Positions 18,942-28,321 of a stretch of DNA of 64,000 nucleotides are shown piece after piece (the first letter of the stretch is position 1; the number at the start of each line of letters is the position of its first letter). The DNA lies in contig CAMLMC010000002.1 of the NCBI GenBank assembly GCA_946481075.1, positions 124,001-188,000 of the forward strand, read 5' to 3'. The notes under the pieces were generated by a model, which saw nothing but the letters and a program-made list of their open reading frames with translations, did no database searches and was not told the origin of the DNA. Both the position numbers and the translations under genes were made by a program. Source of the stretch: an uncultured Alphaproteobacteria bacterium. Its GTDB lineage: Bacteria > Pseudomonadota > Alphaproteobacteria > Micavibrionales > Micavibrionaceae.

Positions 18942-18961
18942 ATAATTAGGGTGTTTTTAAA

Positions 18962-20362
18962 ATGGCCAAAATCGTCAAATCCTTCGTCTGCCAGAATTGC
19001 GGCTCCGTCACCAACAAATGGGCGGGCAAATGTGAATCCTGTGATGGATGGAATACGATTGTGGAAGAGGCGCCGAGTGAATCAGCGCCCAAAGGTCTGG
19101 GACAGGGGCGCAAGGGCAAGGCGCTGGACCTCGTCAGTTTGAAAGGCGAAGGCGGTCCGAAACTGCCGCGCCATATTACGGGGATCGCCGAATTCGACCG
19201 CGTGACGGGCGGCGGCATGGTGCCGGGTTCGGCTGTGCTCATCGGCGGCGACCCCGGAATCGGAAAATCGACATTGCTTTTGCAGGTCGTCTGCAAACTC
19301 GCATCCTCCGGCAAGACCTGCCTTTATGTATCGGGGGAGGAAGCGGTGGACCAGGTGCGCCTGCGGGCGCAGCGCCTTGGCCTTGAAAACGCGCCCGTTG
19401 CACTGGCATCGGCCACCTCGGTGCGTGACATCGTCGCCTCGATGGAATCGGATCCGATGGATCTCATCGTCATCGATTCCATTCAAACCATGTATGTCGA
19501 TACGGTGGAGAGCGCGCCCGGCACGGTGACGCAGGTGCGCACCTGTACGCAGGAACTGATCCGCGTGGCGAAGAAACGCAATATCGCCATCCTCTTTGTC
19601 GGCCATGTGACGAAGGAAGGTCAGATCGCCGGTCCCCGCGTTCTGGAACATATGGTCGATGCGGTTTTGTATTTCGAAGGGGATCGCGGTCACCAGTTCC
19701 GCATTCTGCGCACCGTCAAAAACCGTTTCGGACCTACCGATGAAATCGGCGTCTTTGAAATGGTCTCCGAAGGATTGGTGGAGGTGCCAAACCCCTCCGC
19801 CCTGTTCCTTGCCCAACGTCAAAACGATGTGGCCGGCTCGGCGGTTCTGGCAGGGCTCGAAGGCACGCGTCCCGTGCTGGTGGAGGTGCAGGCCTTGGTC
19901 GCGCCATCTGCGCTTGGCACACCGCGCCGCGCCGTCATCGGGTGGGATTCCAACCGTCTTGCCATGGTGCTTGCGGTGCTTGAAACGCGCTGTGGCGTGA
20001 CGTTGTCCTCATCCGATATCTTCCTCAATATCGCGGGCGGTATCCGTATCAACGAACCGGCGGCCGATCTGGCCGTCGCGGCCGCGCTTCTCTCCTCGCA
20101 ATCGAATATCCCGGTCCCCGGTAACACCGTGTTCTTCGGGGAAGTCGGCCTGGCCGGTGAAATCCGTTCGGTATCGCAGCCCGATGTGCGCCTGAAGGAG
20201 GCGGCAAAACTGGGCTTCGACCGCGCCGTCATTCCGCAGCGCCCGCTCAAAAAAGGGGCCAAACCTGTGGCGATCGACGGCCTGAAAATCGAGGAAATAG
20301 GCCATCTCGAAGACCTCGCCCGCCAGTTCGCTGGCAAGAGCCTGATCAAGTCCTATGCGTAG
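18962..20362 (+). CDS. radA: DNA repair protein RadA
   Basis: This RecA-related, DnaB-like branch-migration helicase takes part in homologous recombination. Of its 466 residues, the N-terminal zinc finger uses C10, C13, C24 and C27; Walker A is GGDPGIGKST (95-104); the RadA-specific KNRFG motif lies near residue 257; and a Lon-protease-like domain fills the C-terminal third. It is followed by cvpA, purF and an SDR gene, a widespread alphaproteobacterial order. AGGGTG lies about 8 bases before the ATG. Confidence 0.97.
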   Translation: MAKIVKSFVCQNCGSVTNKWAGKCESCDGWNTIVEEAPSESAPKGLGQGRKGKALDLVSLKGEGGPKLPRHITGIAEFDRVTGGGMVPGSAVLIGGDPGIGKSTLLLQVVCKLASSGKTCLYVSGEEAVDQVRLRAQRLGLENAPVALASATSVRDIVASMESDPMDLIVIDSIQTMYVDTVESAPGTVTQVRTCTQELIRVAKKRNIAILFVGHVTKEGQIAGPRVLEHMVDAVLYFEGDRGHQFRILRTVKNRFGPTDEIGVFEMVSEGLVEVPNPSALFLAQRQNDVAGSAVLAGLEGTRPVLVEVQALVAPSALGTPRRAVIGWDSNRLAMVLAVLETRCGVTLSSSDIFLNIAGGIRINEPAADLAVAAALLSSQSNIPVPGNTVFFGEVGLAGEIRSVSQPDVRLKEAAKLGFDRAVIPQRPLKKGAKPVAIDGLKIEEIGHLEDLARQFAGKSLIKSYA

Positions 20363-20416
20363 GAAAACCTTAAGGATTTCCTTGCTTTTCACGGGCTGAT
20401 TGCCTATCAATCAGGC

Positions 20417-21133
20417 ATGATCGTCGATATCGTCGTTGCGCTTGTTGTCCTTGCTTCCGCCCTGATTTCCTTCATGCGCGGGTTCATCCGTGAAGTCCTG
20501 ACCATCGCCGGTGTGGTCGGCGGTTTGCTGGCCGCCATTTTTGTCGGGCCGCATTTCGCACCGACCGTGCGGCTCTGGTTCGGGATTGAGGAGGGCAAGG
20601 AAGGCCCGCCCAACCTGTTCGGTATCATCCCGATGGAATTTGTATCCGATGCGGTCACATATGGCGCACTTTTCGTGTCGGTGGTCATCGTCATCTATAT
20701 CATCACACATTTTATTTCCGGCGCGGCGAAGGCCGTGGGTCTTGGCCCTGTCGACCGCACTTTGGGTGTTGTTTTCGGGATCGCGCGGGCCTTGATCCTG
20801 CTGGGGCTGATCTATATGCCTTTAAACGTCCTGATCCCGCCCAAGAACAAGGAGAAATTGTTCGAAGGCAGCCAGACACATTTCATCGTTGAAAAAACGT
20901 CCGAAGCGATGGCGAGTTACCTGCCCGATTATGACAGCGTGAAAAAAGAAGCCGATGAAAGCTTTAAGAAAAAGCTGGAGGATACCGACCTGTTGTCCGG
21001 CGGCGATAAAAAGGCCGACAAGGCAGACGAAGTTCCGGCCGATGGGGCCGCGGGACGGGATGAAGAAGGCTACACCGATAAGCAACGCGAAAAGCTGGAG
21101 GAATTGTTCAGCGAGCCCGTTGTAAATGAATAG
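20417..21133 (+). CDS. cvpA: CvpA family membrane protein
   Basis: This 238-residue inner-membrane protein is related to E. coli CvpA (colicin V production). Four membrane helices occupy about residues 1-145, with the family opening MIVDIVVALVVLASALISFMRGF. The last 90 residues form a charged Lys/Glu/Asp-rich cytoplasmic tail. Its 3' end overlaps purF by 8 bases, as in the cvpA-purF operons of many bacteria. Confidence 0.92.
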   Translation: MIVDIVVALVVLASALISFMRGFIREVLTIAGVVGGLLAAIFVGPHFAPTVRLWFGIEEGKEGPPNLFGIIPMEFVSDAVTYGALFVSVVIVIYIITHFISGAAKAVGLGPVDRTLGVVFGIARALILLGLIYMPLNVLIPPKNKEKLFEGSQTHFIVEKTSEAMASYLPDYDSVKKEADESFKKKLEDTDLLSGGDKKADKADEVPADGAAGRDEEGYTDKQREKLEELFSEPVVNE

Positions 21134-22631
21134 GCAAGCGAACAACAACATGATGATGCACACCAATCCTTTTGATGATGACAAGCTCCACGAAGAGTGC
21201 GGTGTGTTTGGCATCTACGGCCACCCCGAAGCCGCCGCCATGACCGCGCTGGGCCTTCACGCCCTGCAACATCGCGGACAGGAAGCCGCCGGTATCGTTT
21301 CTTTCGATGGCGATGAATTCTACACGCACAAGGCCATGGGGCTTGTCGATGCGACCTTTAGCAAGGCGCGCATTATCGAACAGCTCAAAGGCCACGCGGC
21401 TATCGGCCACAACCGTTATTCAACGACCGGCGAGGCGAGCCTGCGCAATGTCCAGCCTATCTATGCCGATCTGGCCCTCGGTGGGTTTGCCGTCGCGCAC
21501 AACGGGAATCTGACCAATGCCGCGACGTTACGCGAAGAACTGGTTGCCAAGGGCTCGCTCTTTCAGTCCTCGTCCGATACCGAAGTCATCGTTCATTTGA
21601 TGGCAACGTCGTTCAAGGAAAACGCGATTGATAAATTGATCGATGCCGTGCAGCAGATCAAGGGTGCATACTCGCTTGTCGCTGTTACCGAAGACATGAT
21701 GATTGGCGTACGCGACCCGTTCGGGATCCGGCCGCTGGTTCTGGGTCAATTGGGCGGGGCGAAGATTCTGGCCTCCGAAACCTGCGCGCTGGATATTATC
21801 GGCGCGGATTTCGTGCGCGAAATCGAACCCGGTGAGATGGTGATTGTCGATAAAGCGGGTATCCGCACGCTCGACCCGTTTGCCAAAACCGGTTCGCGTT
21901 TTTGCATTTTCGAATATGTGTATTTCGCCCGGCCCGATTCCTTTATGGAAGGCCGTTCGGTTTACGAGGCGCGCAAGAATATCGGCGCGGTGCTGGCCAA
22001 GGAAAGCCCGGTGGCGAATGCCGATGTCGTGGTGCCCGTGCCTGATTCCGGTGTGCCGTCTGCTATTGGATATTCTCAGGCATCGGGCGTCCCTTTTGAA
22101 CTTGGCATCATCCGCAATCATTATGTCGGACGCACGTTCATCGAACCGACGGCGCAGATCCGCCACCTTGGCGTCAAGTTGAAACACAATGCCAACAAGG
22201 CCTATCTGAAGGACAAGGTGGTTGTTCTGGTCGATGATTCCATCGTGCGCGGGACGACATCGCGCAAGATTGTCGAAATGGTTCGCGCGGCGGGGGCGAA
22301 GGAAGTGCATATGCGCATCTCATCGCCGCCGACAACGCATAGCTGTTTCTATGGCATTGATACGCCGCGCACCGAAGAATTGATGGCGCATACCCACACG
22401 GTCGAACAAATCCGCGATCATATCGGCGTTGATAGCCTTGCCTATATCTCCGTCGATGGCCTATATCAGGCGCTTGGCGAAGCGAAACGCAACGGCGATA
22501 TGCCGCAATATTGCGATGCCTGCTTTACCGGCGATTATGCCGTGGAACTGGTCGATAATATCGCCGGTTGTAGCACGCCAAAGGTGAAAGCGAAGGCAAC
22601 CGCCAAAGGATTGGTATCGATCGATGACTGA
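21126..22631 (+). CDS. purF: Amidophosphoribosyltransferase
   Basis: This enzyme catalyses the first committed step of purine synthesis, making 5-phosphoribosylamine from PRPP and glutamine. The 501-residue protein has a short propeptide before the catalytic Cys25 (EECGVFG). The PRPP loop is VVLVDDSIVRGTTSRKIV. Cysteines in FCIFEY, HSCFYG and YCDACF match the [4Fe-4S] ligands of the B. subtilis-type enzyme. The start at 21126 lies inside cvpA; a later MMM cluster (from 21150) is an alternative start. The SDR gene overlaps its end by 8 bases. Confidence 0.97.
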   Translation: MNRQANNNMMMHTNPFDDDKLHEECGVFGIYGHPEAAAMTALGLHALQHRGQEAAGIVSFDGDEFYTHKAMGLVDATFSKARIIEQLKGHAAIGHNRYSTTGEASLRNVQPIYADLALGGFAVAHNGNLTNAATLREELVAKGSLFQSSSDTEVIVHLMATSFKENAIDKLIDAVQQIKGAYSLVAVTEDMMIGVRDPFGIRPLVLGQLGGAKILASETCALDIIGADFVREIEPGEMVIVDKAGIRTLDPFAKTGSRFCIFEYVYFARPDSFMEGRSVYEARKNIGAVLAKESPVANADVVVPVPDSGVPSAIGYSQASGVPFELGIIRNHYVGRTFIEPTAQIRHLGVKLKHNANKAYLKDKVVVLVDDSIVRGTTSRKIVEMVRAAGAKEVHMRISSPPTTHSCFYGIDTPRTEELMAHTHTVEQIRDHIGVDSLAYISVDGLYQALGEAKRNGDMPQYCDACFTGDYAVELVDNIAGCSTPKVKAKATAKGLVSIDD

Positions 22632-23343
22632 TTTATCCCTTACTGGTAAGACCGCCGTCATTACCGGCGCGTCCCGTGGTATTGGCGCGGCAGTGGCAAA
22701 GGACCTTGCGCGGCGCGGCGCGCATGTCGTGTTGATTGCGCGCACGATTGGCGGCCTGGAAAAGGTCGATGATGACATCAAGGCAGCGGGCGGCAAGGCC
22801 ACGCTTATGCCGCTCGATCTTTTTGAACTCGACAAACTCGACCAGCTGGGGCCGACTTTATATCAACATTTCCCAAAGATCGATATTTTCATCGGCAACG
22901 CCGCGATGCTCGGCACGCTTGCGCCGCTGACGCATATCAAGCCGGATGAATTCCAGCGCGTGATGGATCTGAACGTGATGGCGAATTACCGGCTGATCCG
23001 CACGCTCGATCCACTGCTCAAAGCCTCGGATGCCGGCCGTGTTGTGTTTCTGACCAGCGGCATTACACAGGATTTAAAGGCATACTGGGGTGAATACGCG
23101 GTGAGCAAAGTCGCGTTAGAGGCGCTTGCAAAAGTTTATGCCGCCGAGTGTGCGAACAGCAATGTGAAAGTGAATATCCTCGACCCGGGCCGGGTCCGCA
23201 CGTCGATGCGGGCACAGGCCTATCCCGGGGAAGACCCTGCCATCCGCCCGCATCCGGACGAGATTGTGCATTATTTCCATCAATTGATTGCCGATGATTG
23301 TGACAGGAATGGCGAGACTATCGCCATTCCATCCGTGAAATAA
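22624..23343 (+). CDS. Short-chain dehydrogenase/reductase
   Basis: This NAD(P)-dependent oxidoreductase has 239 residues. The classical SDR motifs are present: TGASRGIG (14-21), GNAA (91-94), Ser145, and Tyr158 and Lys162 in YAVSK. The substrate is unknown. It overlaps purF by 8 bases, and purF-SDR adjacency is conserved in alphaproteobacteria, which suggests a housekeeping role that remains undefined. Confidence 0.92.
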   Translation: MTDLSLTGKTAVITGASRGIGAAVAKDLARRGAHVVLIARTIGGLEKVDDDIKAAGGKATLMPLDLFELDKLDQLGPTLYQHFPKIDIFIGNAAMLGTLAPLTHIKPDEFQRVMDLNVMANYRLIRTLDPLLKASDAGRVVFLTSGITQDLKAYWGEYAVSKVALEALAKVYAAECANSNVKVNILDPGRVRTSMRAQAYPGEDPAIRPHPDEIVHYFHQLIADDCDRNGETIAIPSVK

Positions 23344-23348
23344 GCGTC

Positions 23349-24272
23349 TTATTTTCCATCACCAACAGCAAGTTGGCGGGGCGTCAGAGCAAGGTCGATA
23401 CCCTTGGCGGCCAGTTCTTCCTTCAGGCGTTTGTTGATATCCCAACGCAGGTTCCAGTAGTCAGCATTCGCGCTCCAGAAGCGCACAATAATATCGACGG
23501 TGAAATCGTTGAGTTTATCAGCCAGGATTTGTGGCTTTTTGTCCTCTGGCGATTGAAGAATGCGTTCGTCCGAATTGACGATTTCCATCATCACGGACAT
23601 TGCTGTGTTGAGATCATCACGATAGTCGATGCCAACGATAATATCCTGACGGCGAAGGCTGTTGCGCGAATAATTGGCGATTTCAGTGCCCCAGATTTTT
23701 GAATTGGGGGCGAACACATATACGTTATCCGGCATCGCAAGTTCTGTACCGAAAAGGCCGAGCGACTTTACTGTGCCGCCTTGCCCATTCCACGTAATGT
23801 AATCACCAACATTGAACGGGCGCAGGATAAGAAGCATAACGCCGGAGGCCACGTTGGCGAGGGTTCCCTGAAGCGCGAGGCCGATGGCAAGACCCGCGGC
23901 ACCAAGCACCGCCAGCAGCGAAGCCATGGGAATGCCGAACAAACCGATAACAGTGATAACAGACACCGTGATAATTGCATATTTGGCAAACCCGCCGAGA
24001 AAATCTTTGAGCGTGTTGTCGAGCCTGCGCATTTTGGCGAATCGCCCTCTGATCCAGCTGCCAAGGCTCCATCCTATAATAAGAATGAGAATTGCGGCGA
24101 TCAGGCGCACCCCCCATGTCATGCTGAGTTCAATCAGGGCTGTTTCAAAACCTTCGAAACGGCTGACAATGACGGATGAATCGATATCCTTCAAACTGTC
24201 CAGCGTGATATTCGGCAGGTTGATCGCGCTTTCTTCTGCGGCGGTATCGGGGGCGGGAGTGGCGTCAGTCAT
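23349..24272 (-). CDS. Small-conductance mechanosensitive channel, MscS family
   Basis: This 307-residue channel opens under membrane tension to release solutes during hypo-osmotic shock. Hydrophobic segments lie at about 52-72, 92-112 and 118-150. The third carries the pore-lining pattern (GAAGLAIGLALQGTLANVASG) followed by RPFNVGDYI, which opens the cytoplasmic beta domain. The Asp/Ala/Pro-rich N-terminal 40 residues are an extension. It converges on the SDR gene with a 5-base gap and no obvious terminator. Confidence 0.93.
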   Translation of the reverse strand: MTDATPAPDTAAEESAINLPNITLDSLKDIDSSVIVSRFEGFETALIELSMTWGVRLIAAILILIIGWSLGSWIRGRFAKMRRLDNTLKDFLGGFAKYAIITVSVITVIGLFGIPMASLLAVLGAAGLAIGLALQGTLANVASGVMLLILRPFNVGDYITWNGQGGTVKSLGLFGTELAMPDNVYVFAPNSKIWGTEIANYSRNSLRRQDIIVGIDYRDDLNTAMSVMMEIVNSDERILQSPEDKKPQILADKLNDFTVDIIVRFWSANADYWNLRWDINKRLKEELAAKGIDLALTPRQLAVGDGK

Positions 24273-24302
24273 AAGATCTGTTCTTTCTCCTTTGGCTATT
24301 GC

Positions 24303-25721
24303 TTATTCGGTAAAGGGGTTCCGGCTGGAGCGGATCAGAAGACGCACCGGCACGCCCTGTAAATCGAAATCCTCGCGCAGGGCGTTGGTAATGTAACGTT
24401 TATAAGTATCGGGCAGTTCCGGCGCGCGGGAAACCCACATCGCAAAGGTCGGTGGGCGGATATTGATTTGCGTGATGTATTTCAAACGGTTGGAACGGCC
24501 GCCGACGAGCGGCGCCGGATTCTGGCTTTCACGGGCGGCAAGCCAGCGGTTCATTTTCGAAGTGGAAATGCGTTTGTTCCAGACGCTATACGTGTCGAGC
24601 ACGGCATCCATTAATGTGTCAAGGTTGCGGCCGTTGAGCGCGGAGATGGGGACAACGGGCAATTTCTTCACCTGACCCAATCCCTTTTCAAGAAGGTAAT
24701 TCAGTTCTTCCAGGGCCTCTTTTTTCTGTTCGACCAGATCCCATTTATTGACGGCGATAATGAGCGCACGGCCTTCATTTAACACGTGATCGCAAATCTG
24801 CTGGTCCTGTTTTTCAAACATGGTTTCGGGATCGATGACCATGATGACGATTTGCGCAAGGCGGATCGCGCGCATCGTGTCGTCAACCGCCAGCTTTTCA
24901 ATTTTGTCCTGCACCTTGGCTTTTTTGCGAAGACCGGCAGTATCAACCAGTTTGATCTGGCGTCCTTCATAGGTCCAGTCAACGGCAATCGCATCGCGCG
25001 TGATGCCGGCCTCTGGCCCCACCATCACGCGATTGTCTTTCAAGAGCGCATTGACGAGCGTGGATTTGCCCGCATTCGGACGGCCGACGATGGCAATCTT
25101 CAGGGGCTTAGCTTCATCTTCTGCGGGGGCAATGTTGGCAAAGTCGAAATTTTCATCGCCTTCCAGATCGTCAATCGAATCAAAATCGATCAGGTCGCGG
25201 TCTTCGTCTTCGTTCGCCTCTGCTTCCTCGGGGAAATATTGCTGAAAGGCGAGGTATATGTCGTGAATGCCATGGCCGTGCGCGGCAGAGACCGGAATGG
25301 GTTCGCCAAAGCCGAGGGCATAGGCCTCTGCCATGCCCGACATCGCGGCCTTTTCATTTTCGCATTTGTTGACGGCGAGCACGACCGGTTTTTTCTGGCG
25401 GCGCAGCCACTGCGCAAAATGCTGGTCAATCGGTGTCAGGCCCGTACGGCCATCAACGACGAACAGGATGGCATCGGCGCGGTCGATCGCCTCTTCGGTT
25501 TGTTTGCGCATGCGCCCTTGAATCGAATCATCGAATTTTTCTTCAAGGCCCGCGGTATCGAGAAATTTGACCATGCGGTCGTAAAACATGGCATCGGTTT
25601 CACGCCAGTCGCGGGTGACGCCCGGGGTGTCGTCAACGATGGCCAGCTGCTTGCCGGCGATGCAGTTGAACAGGGTCGATTTGCCGACATTGGGACGGCC
25701 GATGATCGCGATTGTGAACAT
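24303..25721 (-). CDS. der: Ribosome biogenesis GTPase Der
   Basis: This essential tandem-GTPase is required for assembly of the 50S subunit. Its 472 residues contain two complete G domains (GRPNVGKST at 7-15 and GRPNAGKST near 213) separated by an acidic linker, then a KH-like C-terminal domain. The downstream position relative to bamB and a YfgM-like gene reproduces the E. coli yfgM-bamB-der order. Confidence 0.97.
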   Translation of the reverse strand: MFTIAIIGRPNVGKSTLFNCIAGKQLAIVDDTPGVTRDWRETDAMFYDRMVKFLDTAGLEEKFDDSIQGRMRKQTEEAIDRADAILFVVDGRTGLTPIDQHFAQWLRRQKKPVVLAVNKCENEKAAMSGMAEAYALGFGEPIPVSAAHGHGIHDIYLAFQQYFPEEAEANEDEDRDLIDFDSIDDLEGDENFDFANIAPAEDEAKPLKIAIVGRPNAGKSTLVNALLKDNRVMVGPEAGITRDAIAVDWTYEGRQIKLVDTAGLRKKAKVQDKIEKLAVDDTMRAIRLAQIVIMVIDPETMFEKQDQQICDHVLNEGRALIIAVNKWDLVEQKKEALEELNYLLEKGLGQVKKLPVVPISALNGRNLDTLMDAVLDTYSVWNKRISTSKMNRWLAARESQNPAPLVGGRSNRLKYITQINIRPPTFAMWVSRAPELPDTYKRYITNALREDFDLQGVPVRLLIRSSRNPFTE

Positions 25722-25774
25722 AGGCTTGGTTCTAGTCAGGAACGGCCTGATTTACCAGCTTTTTTTAAAAAATC

Positions 25775-27100
25775 CTATCGATAGGCCAGCAAATCCCCGT
25801 CTTCGGACAGCAGGTAGAGCGTGCCGTTCGCCACGACAGGTGCAATGCGGATATCTTCACCCGTGCTCCATTCGCGGACCAGCGTGCCTTGCTCGGGGTT
25901 GATTTCAGCCGCCCGCCCGTCGGTTGAAAAGGCGAGAAGGCGTCCGCCCGCAAAGAGGGGCCCCGTCCAGAAAATGGGGCCGGTTTTGCTCTTGGCGTCT
26001 TCATAACGGGCCAGTTGTGAAACCCATATAATACCGCCAGTATCTTTATCGATCGATACGATCTGCCCCTCGGTGGAAATTACGAACAGGCGGTTCCCGG
26101 CGATCCACGGGGTTTTTGCCCCCGCGATTTCCTGCTGCCAAAGGCGGGCACCGGTGCGGATATCTACGGCAACCATCTTTCCGGCAAAGCTGATCGCATA
26201 GACCACATTGCCATCGATAACAGGAAGGCCGCGAATATCCGAGAGCGCGGTCATGCCGCCAAGGCGGGTCGAGCCGGAAAGATTGTCCGACCATGCGACC
26301 GAGCCATTGTTGGCACGCAGGCCATATAATTCACCGGATGAAAAGGCCGGGACCACCATATCTCCTGCTGCGGCCGGGCTCGCCGCGCCAACAAGGCCCT
26401 TGTTTTCGCCAAGGCCCGCGAATTCCCATTCTTCACGCCCATCTGCGGCATTCAGGGCCAGAAGACTGTTGTTGATGGTGGTGATAAATATCCGCCCTCC
26501 GCTGATGGTCGGCGCGGCGCGGGAAGGGGTGCGTATTGGCGCACGCCAGCGGATGTTGCCGGTTTGCGCATCGACCGCAATAATTTCGTTATAACCGCTG
26601 GTGACATAGACAAGGCCGTTGTCATAGGAAATGCCGCCGCTAATGACGGCATCGTCTTCATCTTCCTTGCGCACGCTCACGCTCCAGCGACGCTTGCCGT
26701 TCTCTATATCGAACGAAGACAGGCGGGAGTCCGTATCAAGCGTGAAAATGCTTTTGCCGACTACAACAGGCTGCGTTGTCAGGGGTAGACGTTTTTTGCT
26801 GCCATCACCGATGGAAGAACTCCATGCCTTTTGCAGGGCTTTGCCGGACAAGGCCAGGTTTTGCATCGCGTGGTCGGGCTTTCCGCCGGCCTGTGGCCAT
26901 GCATCGTTCTGCCATGCGTCCATCACTGCAAAAGGTGCGGTTTTTGCCGTTTCATCGGGACGAAGGGTGCGGTTTTCGTCAAGGATCGCTATCCGCTCTC
27001 CGGGCAATGGCGGTTTTTCCTTGTCACCGAATATGTCCCCGCTACACGCGGTCAGGGATGCGCCAAGGGCGATAAGGGAGATGATTTGTTTCAAACGCAT
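25775..27100 (-). CDS. bamB: Outer membrane assembly lipoprotein BamB
   Basis: This beta-propeller lipoprotein of the BAM complex inserts beta-barrel proteins into the outer membrane. It has 441 residues: a lipoprotein signal peptide with lipobox LTAC (Cys19), then repeated propeller blades of the PQQ type (LSSFDIENGKRRWS, IIAVDAQTGNIRW, LLALNAADGREEWE, MVAVDIRTGARLW). It lies 23 bases after the YfgM-like gene and is followed by der. Confidence 0.94.
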   Translation of the reverse strand: MRLKQIISLIALGASLTACSGDIFGDKEKPPLPGERIAILDENRTLRPDETAKTAPFAVMDAWQNDAWPQAGGKPDHAMQNLALSGKALQKAWSSSIGDGSKKRLPLTTQPVVVGKSIFTLDTDSRLSSFDIENGKRRWSVSVRKEDEDDAVISGGISYDNGLVYVTSGYNEIIAVDAQTGNIRWRAPIRTPSRAAPTISGGRIFITTINNSLLALNAADGREEWEFAGLGENKGLVGAASPAAAGDMVVPAFSSGELYGLRANNGSVAWSDNLSGSTRLGGMTALSDIRGLPVIDGNVVYAISFAGKMVAVDIRTGARLWQQEIAGAKTPWIAGNRLFVISTEGQIVSIDKDTGGIIWVSQLARYEDAKSKTGPIFWTGPLFAGGRLLAFSTDGRAAEINPEQGTLVREWSTGEDIRIAPVVANGTLYLLSEDGDLLAYR

Positions 27101-27123
27101 GATAATCGCCTTTGGATGATTAT

Positions 27124-27783
27124 TTACTGGGCTGATTTGCTTTGTTCGTATTCGAAGACATGGCGCAGGGCACGCGCTTTCTCTTCCAAAGATCCGGCTG
27201 GTCCGCCTTCTTCAAATCCTTCAAGACGTTTGAGCGCGGCGGCGTAATCGCCAAGCTGGCTTCCCTCGATCAGGGCCGCTTCCAGTTTGGCCTGCATCTG
27301 GAAGGGCGATTTATCATTCTTGGCAATCGCATCGAGCGTTTCGAGCTGGCCTTTATAATCAGTGTCATCGCTGTTCGTCATACCCTGCGCGCGGACGGAA
27401 AGGATCGTTGCAAGATCGCGCAATTCCGATGGGGCGGATGCATTGGAGGAAACCTGCCCGTACAATTCTGCGGCCTTCACAAAATCCTTCGCTTCGGCGG
27501 CTTTGTTGCCGGCAGTGATCAGGGCAATCGCCTCATGGCTTTTTCGCGTTTCGCTGGCCGCCGCGATATAGCCATTCACGTCGGCCGTATTCTGCGCGGC
27601 GATCAGTTTTGATGTTTCCTGATGATCACGCCACAAATCCCATGTCTTATAAGCGGTCGTGGCCGCCGTAGACAGGACAAGGACCACGACCGCCAGAATG
27701 ATGGTCGGGCCGTTTTCCTTCCAGAACCGGGCGGCTTTTTCCTTTTGCAGGGCTTCATCGACTTCGCGGAAAATATCGGACAT
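27124..27783 (-). CDS. YfgM-like tetratricopeptide membrane protein
   Basis: The 219-residue protein starts MSDIFREVDEALQKEKAARFW, the typical opening of alphaproteobacterial YfgM-like proteins. The ATG at 27783 is therefore preferred to one 27 bases upstream. A single membrane helix (about residues 26-45) anchors a periplasmic TPR-like domain. In E. coli YfgM is a SecYEG and periplasmic chaperone partner. Here it heads the yfgM-bamB-der gene set. Confidence 0.88.
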   Translation of the reverse strand: MSDIFREVDEALQKEKAARFWKENGPTIILAVVVLVLSTAATTAYKTWDLWRDHQETSKLIAAQNTADVNGYIAAASETRKSHEAIALITAGNKAAEAKDFVKAAELYGQVSSNASAPSELRDLATILSVRAQGMTNSDDTDYKGQLETLDAIAKNDKSPFQMQAKLEAALIEGSQLGDYAAALKRLEGFEEGGPAGSLEEKARALRHVFEYEQSKSAQ

Positions 27784-27874
27784 AGGGTTTAACCGGCGGC
27801 TCCTTTTCATTGGCTGATCGCGGGCATCATAGAAAAATTGTCGGGTTTCGGAAAGGCCTAAGATATGTTATCCT

Positions 27875-28249
27875 ATGGGGATGAATTATCAGGCGCCCGC
27901 CCTCAAGGTCGGTTATACACGCTATGAATTCGGCCAGATTTTCCAGGTCTATAGCCGCAACGTCTATACGGGCCTTTTCAAGGATTTTTCCTTTACCGAA
28001 TCCGCAGGGCACTATTTCATATCTTTCCGTGAAGAAGCGGGCAAAATCCCGCTGATTACTGTGCAAAAACGCCGCCTCGGGCCCGATCGCGCGCTTTTTA
28101 TCGCGACAACGCCGGGGAATGGCGGCACCCTGCACGAAATCGTGCGCAGCGAGAAAATCGATATTTTTGTACAAAAATTGCGCGAAGAGGTCGATAAATT
28201 GCGGGAATCCAAAGCACCTTCGGGAAAATCTTTAAATATCGTTCGCTGA
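27875..28249 (+). CDS. Hypothetical protein
   Basis: This 124-residue soluble protein starts at an ATG that is followed two codons later by another (27881), so the exact start is uncertain. The sequence mixes aromatic-rich strands (YTRYEFGQIFQVYSRNVYTG) with a Lys/Glu-rich C-terminal helix. I recognise no family. It is divergent from the YfgM-like gene and precedes another orphan gene. Confidence 0.65.
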   Translation: MGMNYQAPALKVGYTRYEFGQIFQVYSRNVYTGLFKDFSFTESAGHYFISFREEAGKIPLITVQKRRLGPDRALFIATTPGNGGTLHEIVRSEKIDIFVQKLREEVDKLRESKAPSGKSLNIVR

Positions 28250-28262
28250 TTTTCCAAAAGTC

Positions 28263-28313
28263 TTGACAGCCGCTCGTTATTTCGCCCAATATTTTTTCAT
28301 AAGAAGAATATTG
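28263..28313 (+). promoter_or_regulatory. Promoter with palindrome over the -10 region
   Basis: TTGACA (28263-28268) and CAATAT (28287-28292) are separated by 18 bases. CAATATT (28287-28293) is repeated in inverted form as AATATTG (28307-28313), so one arm covers the -10 and the other lies near the expected transcription start. It looks like a repressor site or an RNA 5' hairpin for the gene at 28322. Confidence 0.55.
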
Positions 28314-28321
28314 GGGTGTAG

